64,000 nucleotides of DNA from Pseudo-nitzschia pungens (Eukaryota; Bacillariophyta; Bacillariophyceae; Bacillariales; Bacillariaceae), in the NCBI GenBank assembly GCA_037355855.1, contig CM074760.1, forward strand, positions 364,501 through 428,500. The letters run 5' to 3'. The notes under the pieces are model-generated. The model worked only from the letters and a program-made list of their open reading frames with translations. It had not been told where the DNA came from and ran no database searches. This document shows, in pieces, positions 42,057-53,927 of this stretch (positions within the stretch are counted from its first letter, which is position 1; each line of letters opens with the position of its first letter). The position numbers were made by a program, and so were the translations under genes.

Positions 42057-44510
42057 CTTTCTGAGTCTGATGATTGATGCTTTGTCCGATCTGAAGTTGT
42101 GAGAAGTCAAAACCGATTTGACATCTTTTCTCCGAAAGCAGTTCATGTGCTTTGCCCCACCACGAATGTAAAGACCTCTAAGTATTGGAATCTCTCAATT
42201 CCGTTAACAAGAGCATTGCACAACTTATTGGCTTTGAATTCTATCACTGACCTTCGTCTGAATATCCTTTCGAGACGGTCGTGATGTTTCTCACTACGAG
42301 AATTTGATATGGTTCCCACCGATGATTCTCGAAAGCATGCCATAAATTCATTTCGGATTGATACATTAAAAACACTGCTACCTTAAATGTTGTCACAGAA
42401 AACCTGTCACATACTGCTTGAAGAAAAATCTTTGCAGATCATGGATTGTGTACTTAGGTTAATGCAGAGGGAAAATGTCAAAATTGTGTGTCATTTATGT
42501 TTTTAATATATCAATCAACAATATCGCTATCAATTTCTATTTTTAAAAGGAGTGTTGTTGAAGGCAATAAAGTACTCTGCCAACACTTAATGAGCCTTTC
42601 AATAAATGTAATAAATCTTCCGAAAGATTTATAGTGTGATGGCCTATGTGTTTCAACTTGTTCGGTCCTTTTTGTTGTTCCGACTTATTTTTCCTTTGTC
42701 GCCACCGAAAAATCCTTCTCGTAGTTTTCCTTTAGAATTGATAGTTTCAGATTCGGGGAAATTCTGTGATCCCATTCTATCTTTTGAGAGTAGCATAGAA
42801 TGACGTGATGGAAGTCAAGTTCTATTGATTCGTCGGTCGCGCAATAAATGATTGAGAATGTGTGGAACAATGACCGATACGATTTCTTTTTCTTTTACTG
42901 CCTTCGCGAATAATCCTATTTCCAGAGTATCATGCAATTTCATGATCAGCGCTTAGACGACGAAAACATTTTTCACACCTCCAAGAAGGTTTAATTAAAT
43001 GTTAGTATTTTAAAAAATGTTGAAGGCTATGCGAATACATCTGCTGGTACTAGTAATAGTACACCAAGTACTTGGTGCTACTACCGGTACGAGTAAGACT
43101 TTAGTAGTACTAGCAGTTGTTGTACTAGTACTACTAGTACTAGTACTAGTACTAGGAGTAAGCTTGGTGAAAGAATGGGAACCACACCCTCGTCATTATC
43201 ATCATTCGTCCCTCCTGACGCTGCGTTTTTCATTTCTTGCTACTAGTAGTAATTCTTCTATTAGTAGTATTACTAGTACTACTAGACTTGTTGTTCACTT
43301 ACAAGCAGTAACAAGCAAGAAGGAGTGAAAATTAGTAGCTTAGGAAGTTTCAAAACAAGAAGTTCCTCCATCATGGGATGAAAGTCCTTTTTTCCTTCAA
43401 GTGTTATGGAATCAATTTTAGTAGTACTAGTAGTACTAGTACTACTATTAATAGTAGTAGTAGTGCTGGTAATGCCACCACCAGGACTGATCATGAGTAT
43501 AATCTGTGCTCTTTGATAAAGATGCATACTGGTAGTATGACAAGCAGCATACTACTGGTAGTATGACATTACCCCCACTACTACTAAGAATATGCGGAGA
43601 GATACTACTAGTAGTACTAGTATGAGCAGGGGGTAGTACTAGTATGAGCAAGGTGAGGTCTAGCACCGTCGAAGCAACTTCGGTGTTTTACCGCCAACGT
43701 CGTAAAGAGGCGCACCTTACTAACCTCATGGCGGTTAATTTCTTCGCTGCTTCTGTCTTCATATTAGTATGCTATACCGAAAACAATGAAATCTACGTCT
43801 GTCACACATTTTGGAGGGTTGTGAATGCCTTTGTCTTTTCTTGAATTTAGAAACTCTTGATCATGGTTTGGAAAACTGGGGAAGTGTTACTCGCTTGCAT
43901 TGGTGCTCTCTTTGCATTGGTGCTCTCTTCTACGCAGGTATGTGTTCCAGCGTTCTTGTAATGAATCTTATGTCGGATTCCGTTTAGTTCAAGAAAGTGT
44001 TTCGGACCGAACGGTTTTTAACAACGGCATACGCGATGCTGTGACCCGCAAAAAAGGAGGTTGTAGATGACGACACAGCGAGTAAAAGTGAAACCAAGCT
44101 ATAGAAAAATGACTATAGTCAGGATACTGGAGAAAAACGGTTCCAATAGTTAGGAAAGCTCCCTTTGGTTGTTGAATCGTCTTCGATTTCTGTCGATATG
44201 CATCGAGTATACTACTTTTTTGAGTTTGAAATTGTATGGACCATAATTATAAATTAATCGTGTGACCTGATTTATATACCCTTTGTCGTGTCATCCCCTT
44301 GTAGAGAGCGCTCTCGACGGACATTTTGTGTTGTGTGTTCTCTATCATTGTTGTCGTTTGATGCGAAAGCCTTCGATACATCTTTGTATGAGTTTTGAAC
44401 CTTTCCGGTACTGGTGATCAAGAGCGGACTGCTTCGACAACTCAGAACCTCCTTCCATAAATTGATTTCGATACGACAGTAACCCCGATGAAGAAATGCG
44501 CGAGTTTGTG
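42057..44510. other. spacer, microsatellite-rich, no gene seen
   Basis: 2.4 kb of AT-rich DNA. Tracts of ACTAGT/TAGTAC lie at 43060-43160, 43245-43290 and 43420-43640. ORFs across them (43017-43328 +, 43448-43666 -) are microsatellite artefacts. A 66-codon ORF at 43644-43844 + (MSKVRSSTVEATSVFYRQ) has a hydrophobic centre but no other support. Confidence 0.45.
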
Positions 44511-45419
44511 TTATGGTGAGACACGGAACTTCATGTTTCGACATGCGCTCGGGCGGCCTTTCAGAAAAAATGGATGCGAACAAATATGTACTTTTCGGGT
44601 GGATGGTCCCTCTATGAATGGGACACGCGAAAATCCCCTGTGAGCAACGCAATTTGGTGTTTCGTGAAGAAAATTAGGAGAGAATATGACGAACAAGAAC
44701 AGCATGAGTCGGTTAGACCAAGTTATCGGGATAATAATCTGCTTCTGTGCTTCATTCAAAAGTACCACGCACCACATATCGAGGTTCCGTTGGAATGTCT
44801 CAAACGAATGCTTGTTGTTGTTTTGTTCAAAGAAGTATGAAGGCATGACCTCGCGGACAAATCTTTCCTCGTCGTAAATCTTGAAAGCGGTACCCGAAGA
44901 TAGCCATCCTATGATGATGTCATCATTTCCCAGTTCGTCTCGGCTGTCATCCCTGCCTGCTTTGCAACGACATTCTTCGCCCTTGTGTGGCTGCTTCAAG
45001 TTGTTTCTTCGCTCAACCCTGTCTGCTTCACATCTCTGAAGTATCAAATGTAGTTTCAAAGGAAAAGAAAGCAAAAGCAACCCCCTCTGATCACGGACTG
45101 GATATCGACAGCAATGCTTGACGTTGGATACTGAATATCTCTTCGTTTTTGTTGACGCAGCCTTTGCTGCCTTCGGCATATCCGAGTTAACCCTTCGCTT
45201 CTTCGATGGAGGCAACGTTGTTGCTTCGTTGCGACTTCTTGCAACGGCATTGTCATTGGCAGTCGTGTGGTCGCTGTTTTCCCCACCGTCACCCGCTGCG
45301 TTGCTGGTAATCTGTTGGTGCTGGGGCGCTCTACCGGTGGTAAACGGCATGGTGTTTTTCATTGCCGCAATGTCCGCCGCTCCTCGATTGTGGTGCACTA
45401 GCGGTGCTTTGAATTCCAT
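44511..45419 (-). CDS. heat-shock-factor-type DNA-binding protein, spliced, 257 aa
   Basis: Exon 1 is 45419-44773 and exon 2 is 44637-44511; the 135-nt intron runs from GTGCGT to CTCACAG. The N-terminus is Ala/Thr/Asn-rich with PPSKKRRVNSD (likely nuclear signal). The HSF domain follows: FPLKLHLILQRCEADRVE, a basic insert of about 35 residues, then IIIGWLSSGTAFKIYDEERF, VREVMPSYFF, SFETFQRNLDMW spliced to GFSRV, and CSHPFFLKGRPSACRNMK. The splice rebuilds the invariant W-G-F after the recognition helix, which proves the intron. The protein ends a few residues after the domain. It therefore lacks the HR-A/B trimerisation coiled coil and any activation domain after it. Diatoms have expanded HSF families. 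This could be a monomeric or dominant-negative member, or could have a missed exon. Confidence 0.8.
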   Translation of the reverse strand: MEFKAPLVHHNRGAADIAAMKNTMPFTTGRAPQHQQITSNAAGDGGENSDHTTANDNAVARSRNEATTLPPSKKRRVNSDMPKAAKAASTKTKRYSVSNVKHCCRYPVRDQRGLLLLSFPLKLHLILQRCEADRVERRNNLKQPHKGEECRCKAGRDDSRDELGNDDIIIGWLSSGTAFKIYDEERFVREVMPSYFFEQNNNKHSFETFQRNLDMWCVVLLNEAQKQIIIPITWSNRLMLFLFVIFSPNFLHETPNCVAHRGFSRVPFIEGPSTRKVHICSHPFFLKGRPSACRNMKFRVSP

Positions 45420-47828
45420 GTTTTCGTTCGAAACGAAAATGAGAACTACAAAGTGCCATATTCAATGTATTCGTGATCGTGTTTCTGTAACACAGTCTCT
45501 CTAATGAATCAGATTTCAAAAACGGTTCTCGGAAACAAAACACGTTCATTTCAGACGTGTTTCGTCGACCTCAGAGATAGTTGAAACGGCATTGAATGAC
45601 ATAAGTCCATCGAATAAGTAAGCACTATCTATCGGCAGACGATGACTGGCGATGCAGTTTCGTCGGTTCCGGATGTGCTGTCGATTCAATAGGGAACATT
45701 CTTCTTTTTTGAAAAAAGTGCACAACATACGAGGTGAAGCTGGTCCCACTACTTTGGCCACGCAGTTGAAAAGAAGAATGTTCAAAGCGATCCGAGTAAA
45801 ATGGAACATCAAAAGTGAAGTAAGGAATGTTTCATTTTATCGTAGTACCGTTCGAGAATGTGGGCATATACCGGTACGTGTTCCTTACGATGGAAATAAA
45901 GGAAGACGTTGGCTTCTGACATCATGAGGAGAGGGAATACGTAATCTTTTGATACTTAACGAGAAGCGGTTTACATCTTACACAATTGTTTCTGCTACAC
46001 GTACTATCAAATTCATCCATAATCGGGGCACACGTGTGGGTATGCAACGTACTTACTACGTATTTCGCAACGCAAAAACGTTCTCAACGACCATTATTAT
46101 TACTTCTATTTCTTACAAGTAAGGTTTAGTCAGAGTTGTTTACACCATCGAAGACAAAATACCGTTTCTGTTTAAAACAGTTTTGATTTGATTGAACGAA
46201 AAGGTGAGCTTCCGGAAATTGAATCTGATAGTAATTACTATGACTGCTACTCGTGGTAAACCTTACTAAGCTTACCCCATTACCCCCTTTCTCAGAAAGC
46301 AGTACCGGTAGTACCTTACTATTAGAACTACCACTTGTACTAGTAGTATGATACCAAGAACGAGGGTGCACTCTTCCTCCATTACCGGTACAGTCGTGCA
46401 AACATACTAGTAGTAGTAGAAGTACTACTAGTAGTACTAGTACTAGTAGGCCTTACTGTACACTTTAAAAGTGGTGGATAGAAATTAAGTCCTCCTCCTT
46501 TCATGTACCCACAACATTAGGCAAGTGTTGTACTACACACCAACAACGCGTGCCAGCAATTCTTGCTACTATATCGTGCAAGAAACTACTATTACTAGTA
46601 AAAGTTTTGTTCATCTCCCTTTTCACAACAACAATCATATTCTTTGACAATGTATTATCGTCGTTTGCTGCCGAGGATGCAGCCAACAATACTGTGCTAG
46701 TAGTAGTAGTATTCGTGAAGTAGCAACAAGATGGTGGAATCACATGTGATGAGCACCACATCACCATCATAGTACTAGTAGTAGTACTAGTCCTTCTTGA
46801 TATCAAGAATAGAAATGAGTTGAAATGTGAATTACATTCATTGACGACGAGATCACCAGGAGGTGATCAAAGAAGAGGGAGTCAGTCAGTACAGGGGGAA
46901 ACTATTCATTCAACCCCAATCGTTTCAATTCCGATCCCTATTGCTGCTTCTATTCGCAAGAAGATGATGGATGAAAAACCCCGAATGGATCCTTCGTTTG
47001 TCCAAGTTGGACAGCAACATGGCGAATGTGGAGGAGATTGGAACATCGCCTTTTGTTGTTGGACACGAACCCGATGGGCAACGCAGGTTTCGACGAGAAC
47101 AAACTCCGATGTGTTTGCCTGGGCGGTCACCACCTTGCGGTTTCCCTCCCAAAACGACTTGCACGGCTGCGATGAATGGAAGGCAAACCATTCCATGTCC
47201 CAAAAGTGAATCTTCCAAGACCTCAATCGTTCTTTGCGCTGCGGAAAAAATGGTGACCTGGTCGCGCTAAACGATCAAGGGCCGCATGGTCTCCAACCGG
47301 ACGAAGATCGAAGACGAGAGTTTCCCAGGCGGAGACTCTCGATCCAACATTGCGAACCGGCAGGTTCCCAAGAGTGTTGCGGCTGCTACTTTTTAGTTCG
47401 CCATTGAATACGTAGTAGAAGACAATTGATGTTTGCTCGTGACAAGGAATGACTAAAAAACTCTATTGGGGACTCACAAATCGTTACTGTTATTGATACT
47501 TCGATTTTGGTTCACACATAAAATACATGGTTCACACAATGTGTGACACATTCAAGTAGTTTTCATTTCCATTTTGCCCCAAACAATCCCTTCGTGTGCG
47601 AGTTCCGATCTCAAGAGATGGCAAGCGTTGGGGCTCGTTTCATTATTTCCCGGTCTCCCGGGAAGGATGCAAGACACATCTCGTCGTCGTCGCCGCCGTC
47701 GCCGTAGTGCTCGCGTGAGTGCGCTTCCCCGAGTCATTCCGCACCCTCCGGAGCCTTTTGCTTGTTCTCCCGACACAAGAGCACCGGCGTTCCCGCGCCC
47801 CCGCCGTGGCTCGCGGTGCAGCGGCCGG
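45420..47828. other. spacer with microsatellites and weak ORFs
   Basis: CTA/TAG tracts lie at about 46320-46450 and 46690-46790. Between 46820 and 47270 overlapping ORFs exist in three frames (46820-47209 +, 46971-47270 + MKNPEWILRLSKLDSNMAN, 46906-47226 -). One may be an exon of a small gene but I cannot choose. From 47550 the GC-rich DNA is probably the 3' region of the gene at 48125. Confidence 0.4.
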
Positions 47829-48125
47829 CTACCGGGTGACAATGACAATCTTGTGACCGGCCAGGCAACTGGCACGTCGTTCCTTCTGCCGTCTTCGTTG
47901 CCTCGATTTTTGCATTTTGGAGTGTTTGCGAACCCCGTAGGCCGGAAAGTCAAGGGGTTCGAAGCTATGGTAGTTTCGATATTCGTCGGACCATGGGTGT
48001 TGGTGGTGGTGATGGTTTGATCCCGCGGAGTGGTCGTCCACCACCGTGTGACCGTCATCTGCGGTTGCGTGGACTGGAATCCCTTCGTGTTTGCTGGGTA
48101 GTGGTTTGGACGCGTGGCAACCCAT
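47829..48125 (-). CDS. small protein with MGCxxSK dual-acylation start, 98 aa
   Basis: The ATG follows a CAA-rich leader (acaacaacATGGGT). MGCHASKPLPSKHEG has Gly2 for N-myristoylation and Cys3 for palmitoylation, with Ser6 and Lys7 as in known myristoyl sites. This predicts a peripheral membrane protein. The rest is His-rich (SNHHHHQHPW), then YHSFEPLDFPAYGVRKHSKM and a basic tail KSRQRRRQKERR. No family is recognised. A longer overlapping minus ORF (47552-48430) is low-complexity Thr and Arg coding, begins without ATG and is judged a shadow. A further exon downstream is possible because the GC-rich DNA continues. Confidence 0.45.
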   Translation of the reverse strand: MGCHASKPLPSKHEGIPVHATADDGHTVVDDHSAGSNHHHHQHPWSDEYRNYHSFEPLDFPAYGVRKHSKMQKSRQRRRQKERRASCLAGHKIVIVTR

Positions 48126-49734
48126 GTTGTTGTTGTTGTTGTTGTTATTGTTGTTGTTGATGATGTTCTTTTCCGTGCTTGATGTTGGTACGGTATGTGT
48201 TCTGTTGATTTTGATTGGTGTTGTTTTTCGTTTTGCTTTTTGCTTTTGCTTTTGGTTTGTGCTGTTTTGTGCTGTCTCGTAGATGATTCAAGTTGCCTAG
48301 GCACTTCGGTTCGGTTTTCGGTGTTCAACAACAACATTCGGTTTTCGCGGGAACGGAGTTGAACAGCATTCGTCGTCCAACTACAAGTAATTACAGGTAT
48401 GTTAACCTTACAAGTACTTGCATGCGACAAATCTTTTGTCGAACTAATTACTGGTAGTACGAGAACGGAATAATCGGAGTCGTGGAAAATTGTCGAAATC
48501 CAATGAATTGCTCAAAGTTGAATCACGATGAAAAAAAAATTAGGTTGTCATGGGGTGGCTTGCTCGAAAATAGAATGAAATGCAAAGCGAAGGGCCATTA
48601 TTTGATTTCAAACAGCTTCTGCGGGAACCCATTTGTATGTGCTTTTCACTTCATCATTGAGAAGGTTAATAATCACTTACTACGTACATTGTATGTGCTT
48701 TATCATTCAAAGGAGGTTAAATCAGTTTTGGGCGAAATGACAAGACCGCGAATGAATCACGACTGGGTTAAATATGAAAAGTCAAAATCGCAACATACCG
48801 TACGAAGATTAAAATTGTGTCGAGGTGTTTTCTATTGATTGACAGAAGCCAGACCCGCTCTTTTTTTAAAAGTACTTCGTAAGGTTACTGTACTTCGTAG
48901 TAGATCTTACGAAGTACAGAAGTAGAAGATTACTACGAAGTATTATATATGCATAGTCAGTCGTAGGTTACCGTACGGTACATACACGTTGCTGCCGCTG
49001 TGACACAAAGTCAGAATGAAAATCATCTCCATTCACTTGTAGTTTCAGACGTACGTGGAGCGGTTTTGGTACCGTATCATAACCCCAAGCAGAAAACGGG
49101 ACTGCCGCTACTTTATCGTTGCCGATAGTCGGATCGATCCGAACCATGTGACAAGAAACGGTCGGTAAATCTAAGAATGAATCGTACATACAACCCATTC
49201 GTGAGTTCCATAATAAATTGTACGGTAATAGTAAGAGTTTGCAGAAAACGTTTCGCTGAAACCTTCTCCGAAGCCGTGACGGAAAAAGGCATGTTTGTAC
49301 TCGTAGTCAAAAAATAATTTTCGTACCGTACGTACGGTAATCTTACGTGCCGTTGCAATCAAAAGAAGCAAACCATTGTTTCCGAACTTTCTAACGTTCG
49401 TCTCCGCATTGGTGACATCGAGTACAACGATTGATTCATAAATAATCAGAAGCTTACTTCTAATCTACGGTATTACTACTATAATTATTCACAACATCAT
49501 TCGGTTTCTTGTCCGATTGATCCCACAAACCTCAAATAAATCATAACCTTGTCGCAATTCGATCCAACCATTTCCATCGGATGGATTGATTGAGATTCGT
49601 TCAAATTGGATACCATACCATACCATAGCATACCATACCATACCACATTATATACTTACCACAGCGGACACGAAAAGATTCCCTACACACGAAGATAAGA
49701 ACACAAAACATCCCATATTCCATCCGCAAACACC
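48126..49734. other. spacer; one weak ORF
   Basis: AT-rich. The ORF from ATG 48503 to 48838 + (MNCSKLNHDEKKIRLSW, 111 aa) has no domain. A pentamer run, CATAC repeated as taccataccatag, occupies 49611-49645 just before a TATATA site that could serve the next gene. Confidence 0.45.
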
Positions 49735-50616
49735 ATGACAGCACAGCAGCAGCATTTGCCCTACCCTACCGTCACGGAAGACAGGAATCCCACGCAGTTC
49801 CCACACTTGATCGAACGCCGATCCTCCCGTTTGATCTCTCCCACTTCCACACTGACTACCAGCATGCGAACCATGTGGTCGGACGCTGAAACCGATCACC
49901 GGGACGACGATCGCCAGGCGGTGGAGCGGTCTATGTTTCCACCGCAGCTTGCCCCGGTCTCTCCGTTGCGATCGTCGGACTCGAGAGCGTCCTCGCAGTC
50001 CTTCTCCTGCTGCCACGGAACAACAACAGGAACAGGAACAACAAAAGGAGCAACCACCACAACCGAAGAAGAATACGCCCTGTTCAACCTGACGCAGCGC
50101 GCGTCGTCACCCAAGGGAAAGCAGTACCGCAACTACTTTTGCCGCCACGCCAGTGGTTCCGGTGCAGTGGAATCCTCCTCCCTTACCGCCGAGACGCACG
50201 CTTTCCCCCGGGACGATGGAACCGGCTTTGACCTCGCGATCCCGTCTCCCAGGCAGCTTTCGGAAGGAGGCGGATCGGACCGCAACTCGAAATACAACTC
50301 GAAATACAGCTCCAAACACAGCCACAGCCACAGCTACATCTACAACGACGACGTCCACCCCCGCAAGCGCATCATGAAGAAGCAGCGCAAGCGCAAGACA
50401 CTGGTCGGGACCATTGGGGGGATGGTCGTCGGCGGGGCGGCGCTGGGGCCGGTCGGGGTGGTGCTGGGCGCTCTTTGGGGGGGCATTGTCACGAGGGAGG
50501 TTGCCAAGAAGGGAGAAAAGCGGGCCCAAAGAAAGCACGAGCAGAAATCCTTTCAGCGGTCCGCGTATCGCAAGGCCAGGCACTGGAACGAGAGCGGCAG
50601 TGCGGTATACGTCTGA
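49735..50616 (+). CDS. hypothetical protein with C-terminal glycine-zipper segment, 293 aa
   Basis: The start is the ATG in caccATGACAG. The first 190 residues are Ser/Thr/Arg-rich and probably disordered, with EEYALFNLTQRASSPKGKQY, an Asn/Ser/Lys repeat (SKYNSKYSSKHSHSHS) and a basic patch RKRIMKKQRKRKTL. Then comes one hydrophobic Gly-rich stretch, VGTIGGMVVGGAALGPVGVV LGALWGG, with G-x-x-x-G spacing like glycine-zipper membrane segments. A charged Lys/Arg tail follows. The layout suggests a tail-anchored or peripheral membrane protein. No family is assigned. Confidence 0.65.
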   Translation: MTAQQQHLPYPTVTEDRNPTQFPHLIERRSSRLISPTSTLTTSMRTMWSDAETDHRDDDRQAVERSMFPPQLAPVSPLRSSDSRASSQSFSCCHGTTTGTGTTKGATTTTEEEYALFNLTQRASSPKGKQYRNYFCRHASGSGAVESSSLTAETHAFPRDDGTGFDLAIPSPRQLSEGGGSDRNSKYNSKYSSKHSHSHSYIYNDDVHPRKRIMKKQRKRKTLVGTIGGMVVGGAALGPVGVVLGALWGGIVTREVAKKGEKRAQRKHEQKSFQRSAYRKARHWNESGSAVYV

Positions 50617-51187
50617 CGGGCATCGCATCGCATCGCATCGCAACGCAAATTGGATTGGATTGAATTGAATTGAATTGGTTCTGTTGTGTTCTGTTCTGTT
50701 CTCCGTGAACAGAAAGGCACCGCGAACCAAAATGAGCGTGACTTGTGCTAGTAGAAACTATAGCCACACACCTACGAGGTTAAGCATAGTAATTGTAATG
50801 ATGATAATAACAATAATAATAATAGTGCAATATATAAGGCAACGGTCCTGTCGATGAGCGCAATGATCAGGAATCACACGCGATACGAGAGGGAGGAGAG
50901 TGGAGGTCATGTGCGAGTACCTACCGACACCTTGCGACACACACACGCACAATCTCCGCTTGAGTACTGCTAGCGGAAAGACTATCACCACCCACACATG
51001 TGAGGTTAATCACAATATTAAAGTCAAAAGATAATCATCTCGTCTATCTCTAATATAATACAGTAGTAATAGAAGAGTATTCTAAACCACTTTCTTTTCG
51101 AGGTTGCATCGTCCTCCGCAATCAATGGGTTGCTCGGTGCGAGTCTTGCATGCGACCGATCGAGTTCATGAGTGCATTGCTGGTTCG
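50617..51187. other. spacer between convergent genes
   Basis: It contains a (GCATC)n/(TTGAA)n run just after the stop codon (50620-50685) and an (AAT)n tract near 50800-50825. No gene. Confidence 0.5.
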
Positions 51188-53927
51188 TTAGTCGTCCCGG
51201 CGAGACGAAAACCCGCCCAACCTCCGGCGAAAACTCTTGGCTGCTCCGCCGCGGCGGCGGATTTCCGACAGGGAACTGCTGCGCGCGTACTCGAGCCGCT
51301 GCTCCCTCGTCCCAAAGTGCTTGATCCAAGAGATCTCGGCGGTCTGCCTCCGTTCGACGCTGTCCGTCATGAACGCGTCGTCGTAGTCACAATCGTAGTC
51401 ACGATCGTGATCGTAATCGTTGCCCTCGTACTCGTACTCCGCGTCCTTTTCTCTGTCGAGGAAATCTCCGGGGCGCCGTGCATTTGCATGTGAATTTGTG
51501 TTCTTCTGACACTGCGCTGTCTGGTTCTGCGTCCTTCGACGGGCCGCGGCTGCCCTGGTCTTGGCCGTCCAGGATTCCGTGGGACGATTGGCGACGGAAA
51601 AGCCCGCTGGTACGGTGCATTCGTTGCGATAAACACGGTTCCTGCTGCTGTCGCCCGTATTTGTGGATGCGCATTTGTCCCGGTCAATCCTTGGGTGGTT
51701 ATCACCGTGGTCGTTTTTGCGTTCGTGTTTGTCCATGTCTATGTCTTTGGGTTTGTTTTTGGACCGAGTGCTTTTCGAACGAGTTTCCGTCTGGTGATCG
51801 AACCCCGCAAGATCCTCGTGCTCGGCAACGATGGTCTCCGGTGGCGTGGCACGGCAGCGCACCGGAGACTGGACCTCCACTTCTTCCGGGATCGAAAAGG
51901 CATTCGTCAGGTGGCTGACATCCAGGGCAGCAAAACCTCGTTCCAGGGCACGGTTGCTCGGGGTCGTCCACCGAACCACGTTGTTGTTATTGTGATTGTT
52001 GTTGTTATTGCTGTTGCTGTTGCTATTCCTGCTGCTTTCGCCGTGATGGGTGGTCACCGAAGCGGTGAGAGCCGTCGTGGCAGCGGTTCCGGCGGTAGAA
52101 GGTGCCGCTGCCGGGCTGTCCCTGCTCGATTTTGGTTTGGTTGGGGTTGCAAATGGATGGTCGTCTTCCGGTGGGATCTCCTGCTCGTAATCGTGCTCGT
52201 AATCATATTCGTATTCGTATTCGCGTTCGTTGGTGTTGGCCTGGCAAGACTCAAAGAACGGAAACCAACAGCGTCGTCGTCGTGTTACGGTTGTGGTTGC
52301 GATTGCGCTTTTGTTTGTGCTTTTGTTTGTGCTTGTGCTCGCGCCTGCGGTTTCGGTTTCGGCGTCTTCGGACCCTTCGAGATCGATCAGCAACGACGCG
52401 AGGCCTCCCAAGCCGTCCGAAAGGGAATTCGATCGCGGCAGCACTTGCCCCCTCTGTTGATCTTGCCTTTGACAGTGTCTTTGGCCTTGCAACGATGATT
52501 CGCCATCGTGTTCCACGAGATCCAAGGCAGCCAACGCCAGGGTCCGGGCTCGGTACCTCCAAAGAGATTCGCGGCGGACATCGACGCGGGCCAGTGCCAA
52601 AAAGACATACGCAATCCCCGAAATTCCCCCCGAGAGACCCACTCCTCCTCCTTCGGAACAGCTACTGCTGCCGCGGCTGCGGCTGCAATTTTCTTGTTTC
52701 CAAAGGGTCCAGAGCAACCGCTCGCCAACTTCCAACGCGTCTCGAGCGTACTTCTCGTCGCCGTACACGTCAAAGGCCTTGAGCAGAAGCAGGCAGTACC
52801 CAGCCCCGCCGTGATTCCAGCCGACCGAGACGAATCCGCAGCTGCCATCGCGGCGGCAATCGGCTGGGTCGGTTGGATGTGCAGGTTTCTGCGTCTGCGT
52901 CTGCTGCCTCGGGTTTCCGTGTGCGAGTAGTTTCCTCGAATCCGCTCAGCGAGTCCTTGAGGTTTCCCGATTCCTCGCAGAGATGCATGGCGAGTCCGTC
53001 GATGGTCTCCCGGACCACCCGCTTGGCGTCCGGGAGGGAATCGGAAAGGTCCTCCCACTCGGCGTCCGTGTGTCCCAGGAGCGCGTACAGGATTCCGACG
53101 GCTCCGATTCCGGCCCCGAGATAGGGCCACAGGTTCCACTCCCAGAGGAGCGGCATGGTGGAAGCAGCGGAGCCTTCGTGTCGTCGATGTTGCTGTCGAT
53201 GGTGGTAGCTTTCGCCGTCCTCCAATCCCTGCAGAAGGATCGAACAGCTCAGAAGCAAGGCCAGTTCGCTGCCAAACATGTCGTCGGCGAGTTCTCTGCG
53301 GAGGTGCCAGAGTGCCTGGAGGCCACCGGCGAGACCAAAGAGGATCGAGCAGTCGTGGTGGTGTTGGCCGTGGCGCTGCCTCGCCGCATTTTGTTCGTAG
53401 AGTTCCGAAAGCTTCTCCACGACGCGATCGGCGGCAAAGCGCGCCTCCTCCGTCTTTCCCAGTCGCACCAAGACGGAAACCAGCAAGCAGTGCCGTCCCA
53501 AAAACTCGTTCGAAAGCAGACTCGTGTGGGCCGGCGATGATGAAAACGACGACGATGTCGGTGTTGTCGCTTCTGCTGTCTCTGCTGTTGCTGCTGTCGC
53601 TTCGTTGGTTTGCAACGACGAGATCGCAGAATTCTTCCGCAGGTGTTCCAGAGCGGCGTGCAACTGGAGCTCGGATTCGGAGAAATCCTCCGCTTCCAAG
53701 GCCGCATCACTCAGCTTGATGCGAAGATACACCGCGGTGCCCAATCCACCGCTCCAAACATTTCCCTTTGCGGTTGTTTCCTCTGTCGCCAAACACGACT
53801 CTACGATCCTATGGTTGCCAGGCTGTCGCCTCCGCCGACGCTGTTGGTGTTTCTGTTTTTGCTGCTCTTTCGACTGCTTCGAGTCGAGGTATGTTGTGTT
53901 TGAATTCGACTCTGTATACAACCCCAT
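51188..53927 (-). CDS. LanC-like protein without zinc ligands, long acidic tail, one frame break
   Basis: ATG 53927 (MGLYTESNSN) leads to a LanC-like toroid. Motifs in order: NVWSGGLGTAVYLRIKL, CSILFGLAGGLQALWHL, LLWEWNLWPYLGAGIGAVG, then GFVSVGWNHGGAGYCLLLLK, GVGLSGGISGIAYVFLALAR and SLSDGLGGLASLLI. These align with eukaryotic LANCL/LanC repeats. The residues that bind zinc there (Cys of WCHG, Cys-His of CHG) are here Asn, Ser and Gly, and the GAAHG His is also missing. Cyclase or glutathione-addition chemistry is therefore not expected. The second half, about 350 residues to 51188, is low complexity (Thr, Asn, Glu, Asp, Arg). The two minus ORFs 52770-54080 and 51188-52768 join if one base is dropped at 52858-52859, giving about 912 aa. 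Confidence 0.7.

Noticed and set aside
43017..43328. ORF with a hydrophobic Val/Leu run resembling a TM protein
   Set aside because: It is a translated ACTAGT microsatellite.
47552..48430. 292-aa minus ORF overlapping the MGC protein
   Set aside because: It starts without ATG and is dominated by Thr and Arg runs from simple repeats; the MGCxxSK frame is more convincing.
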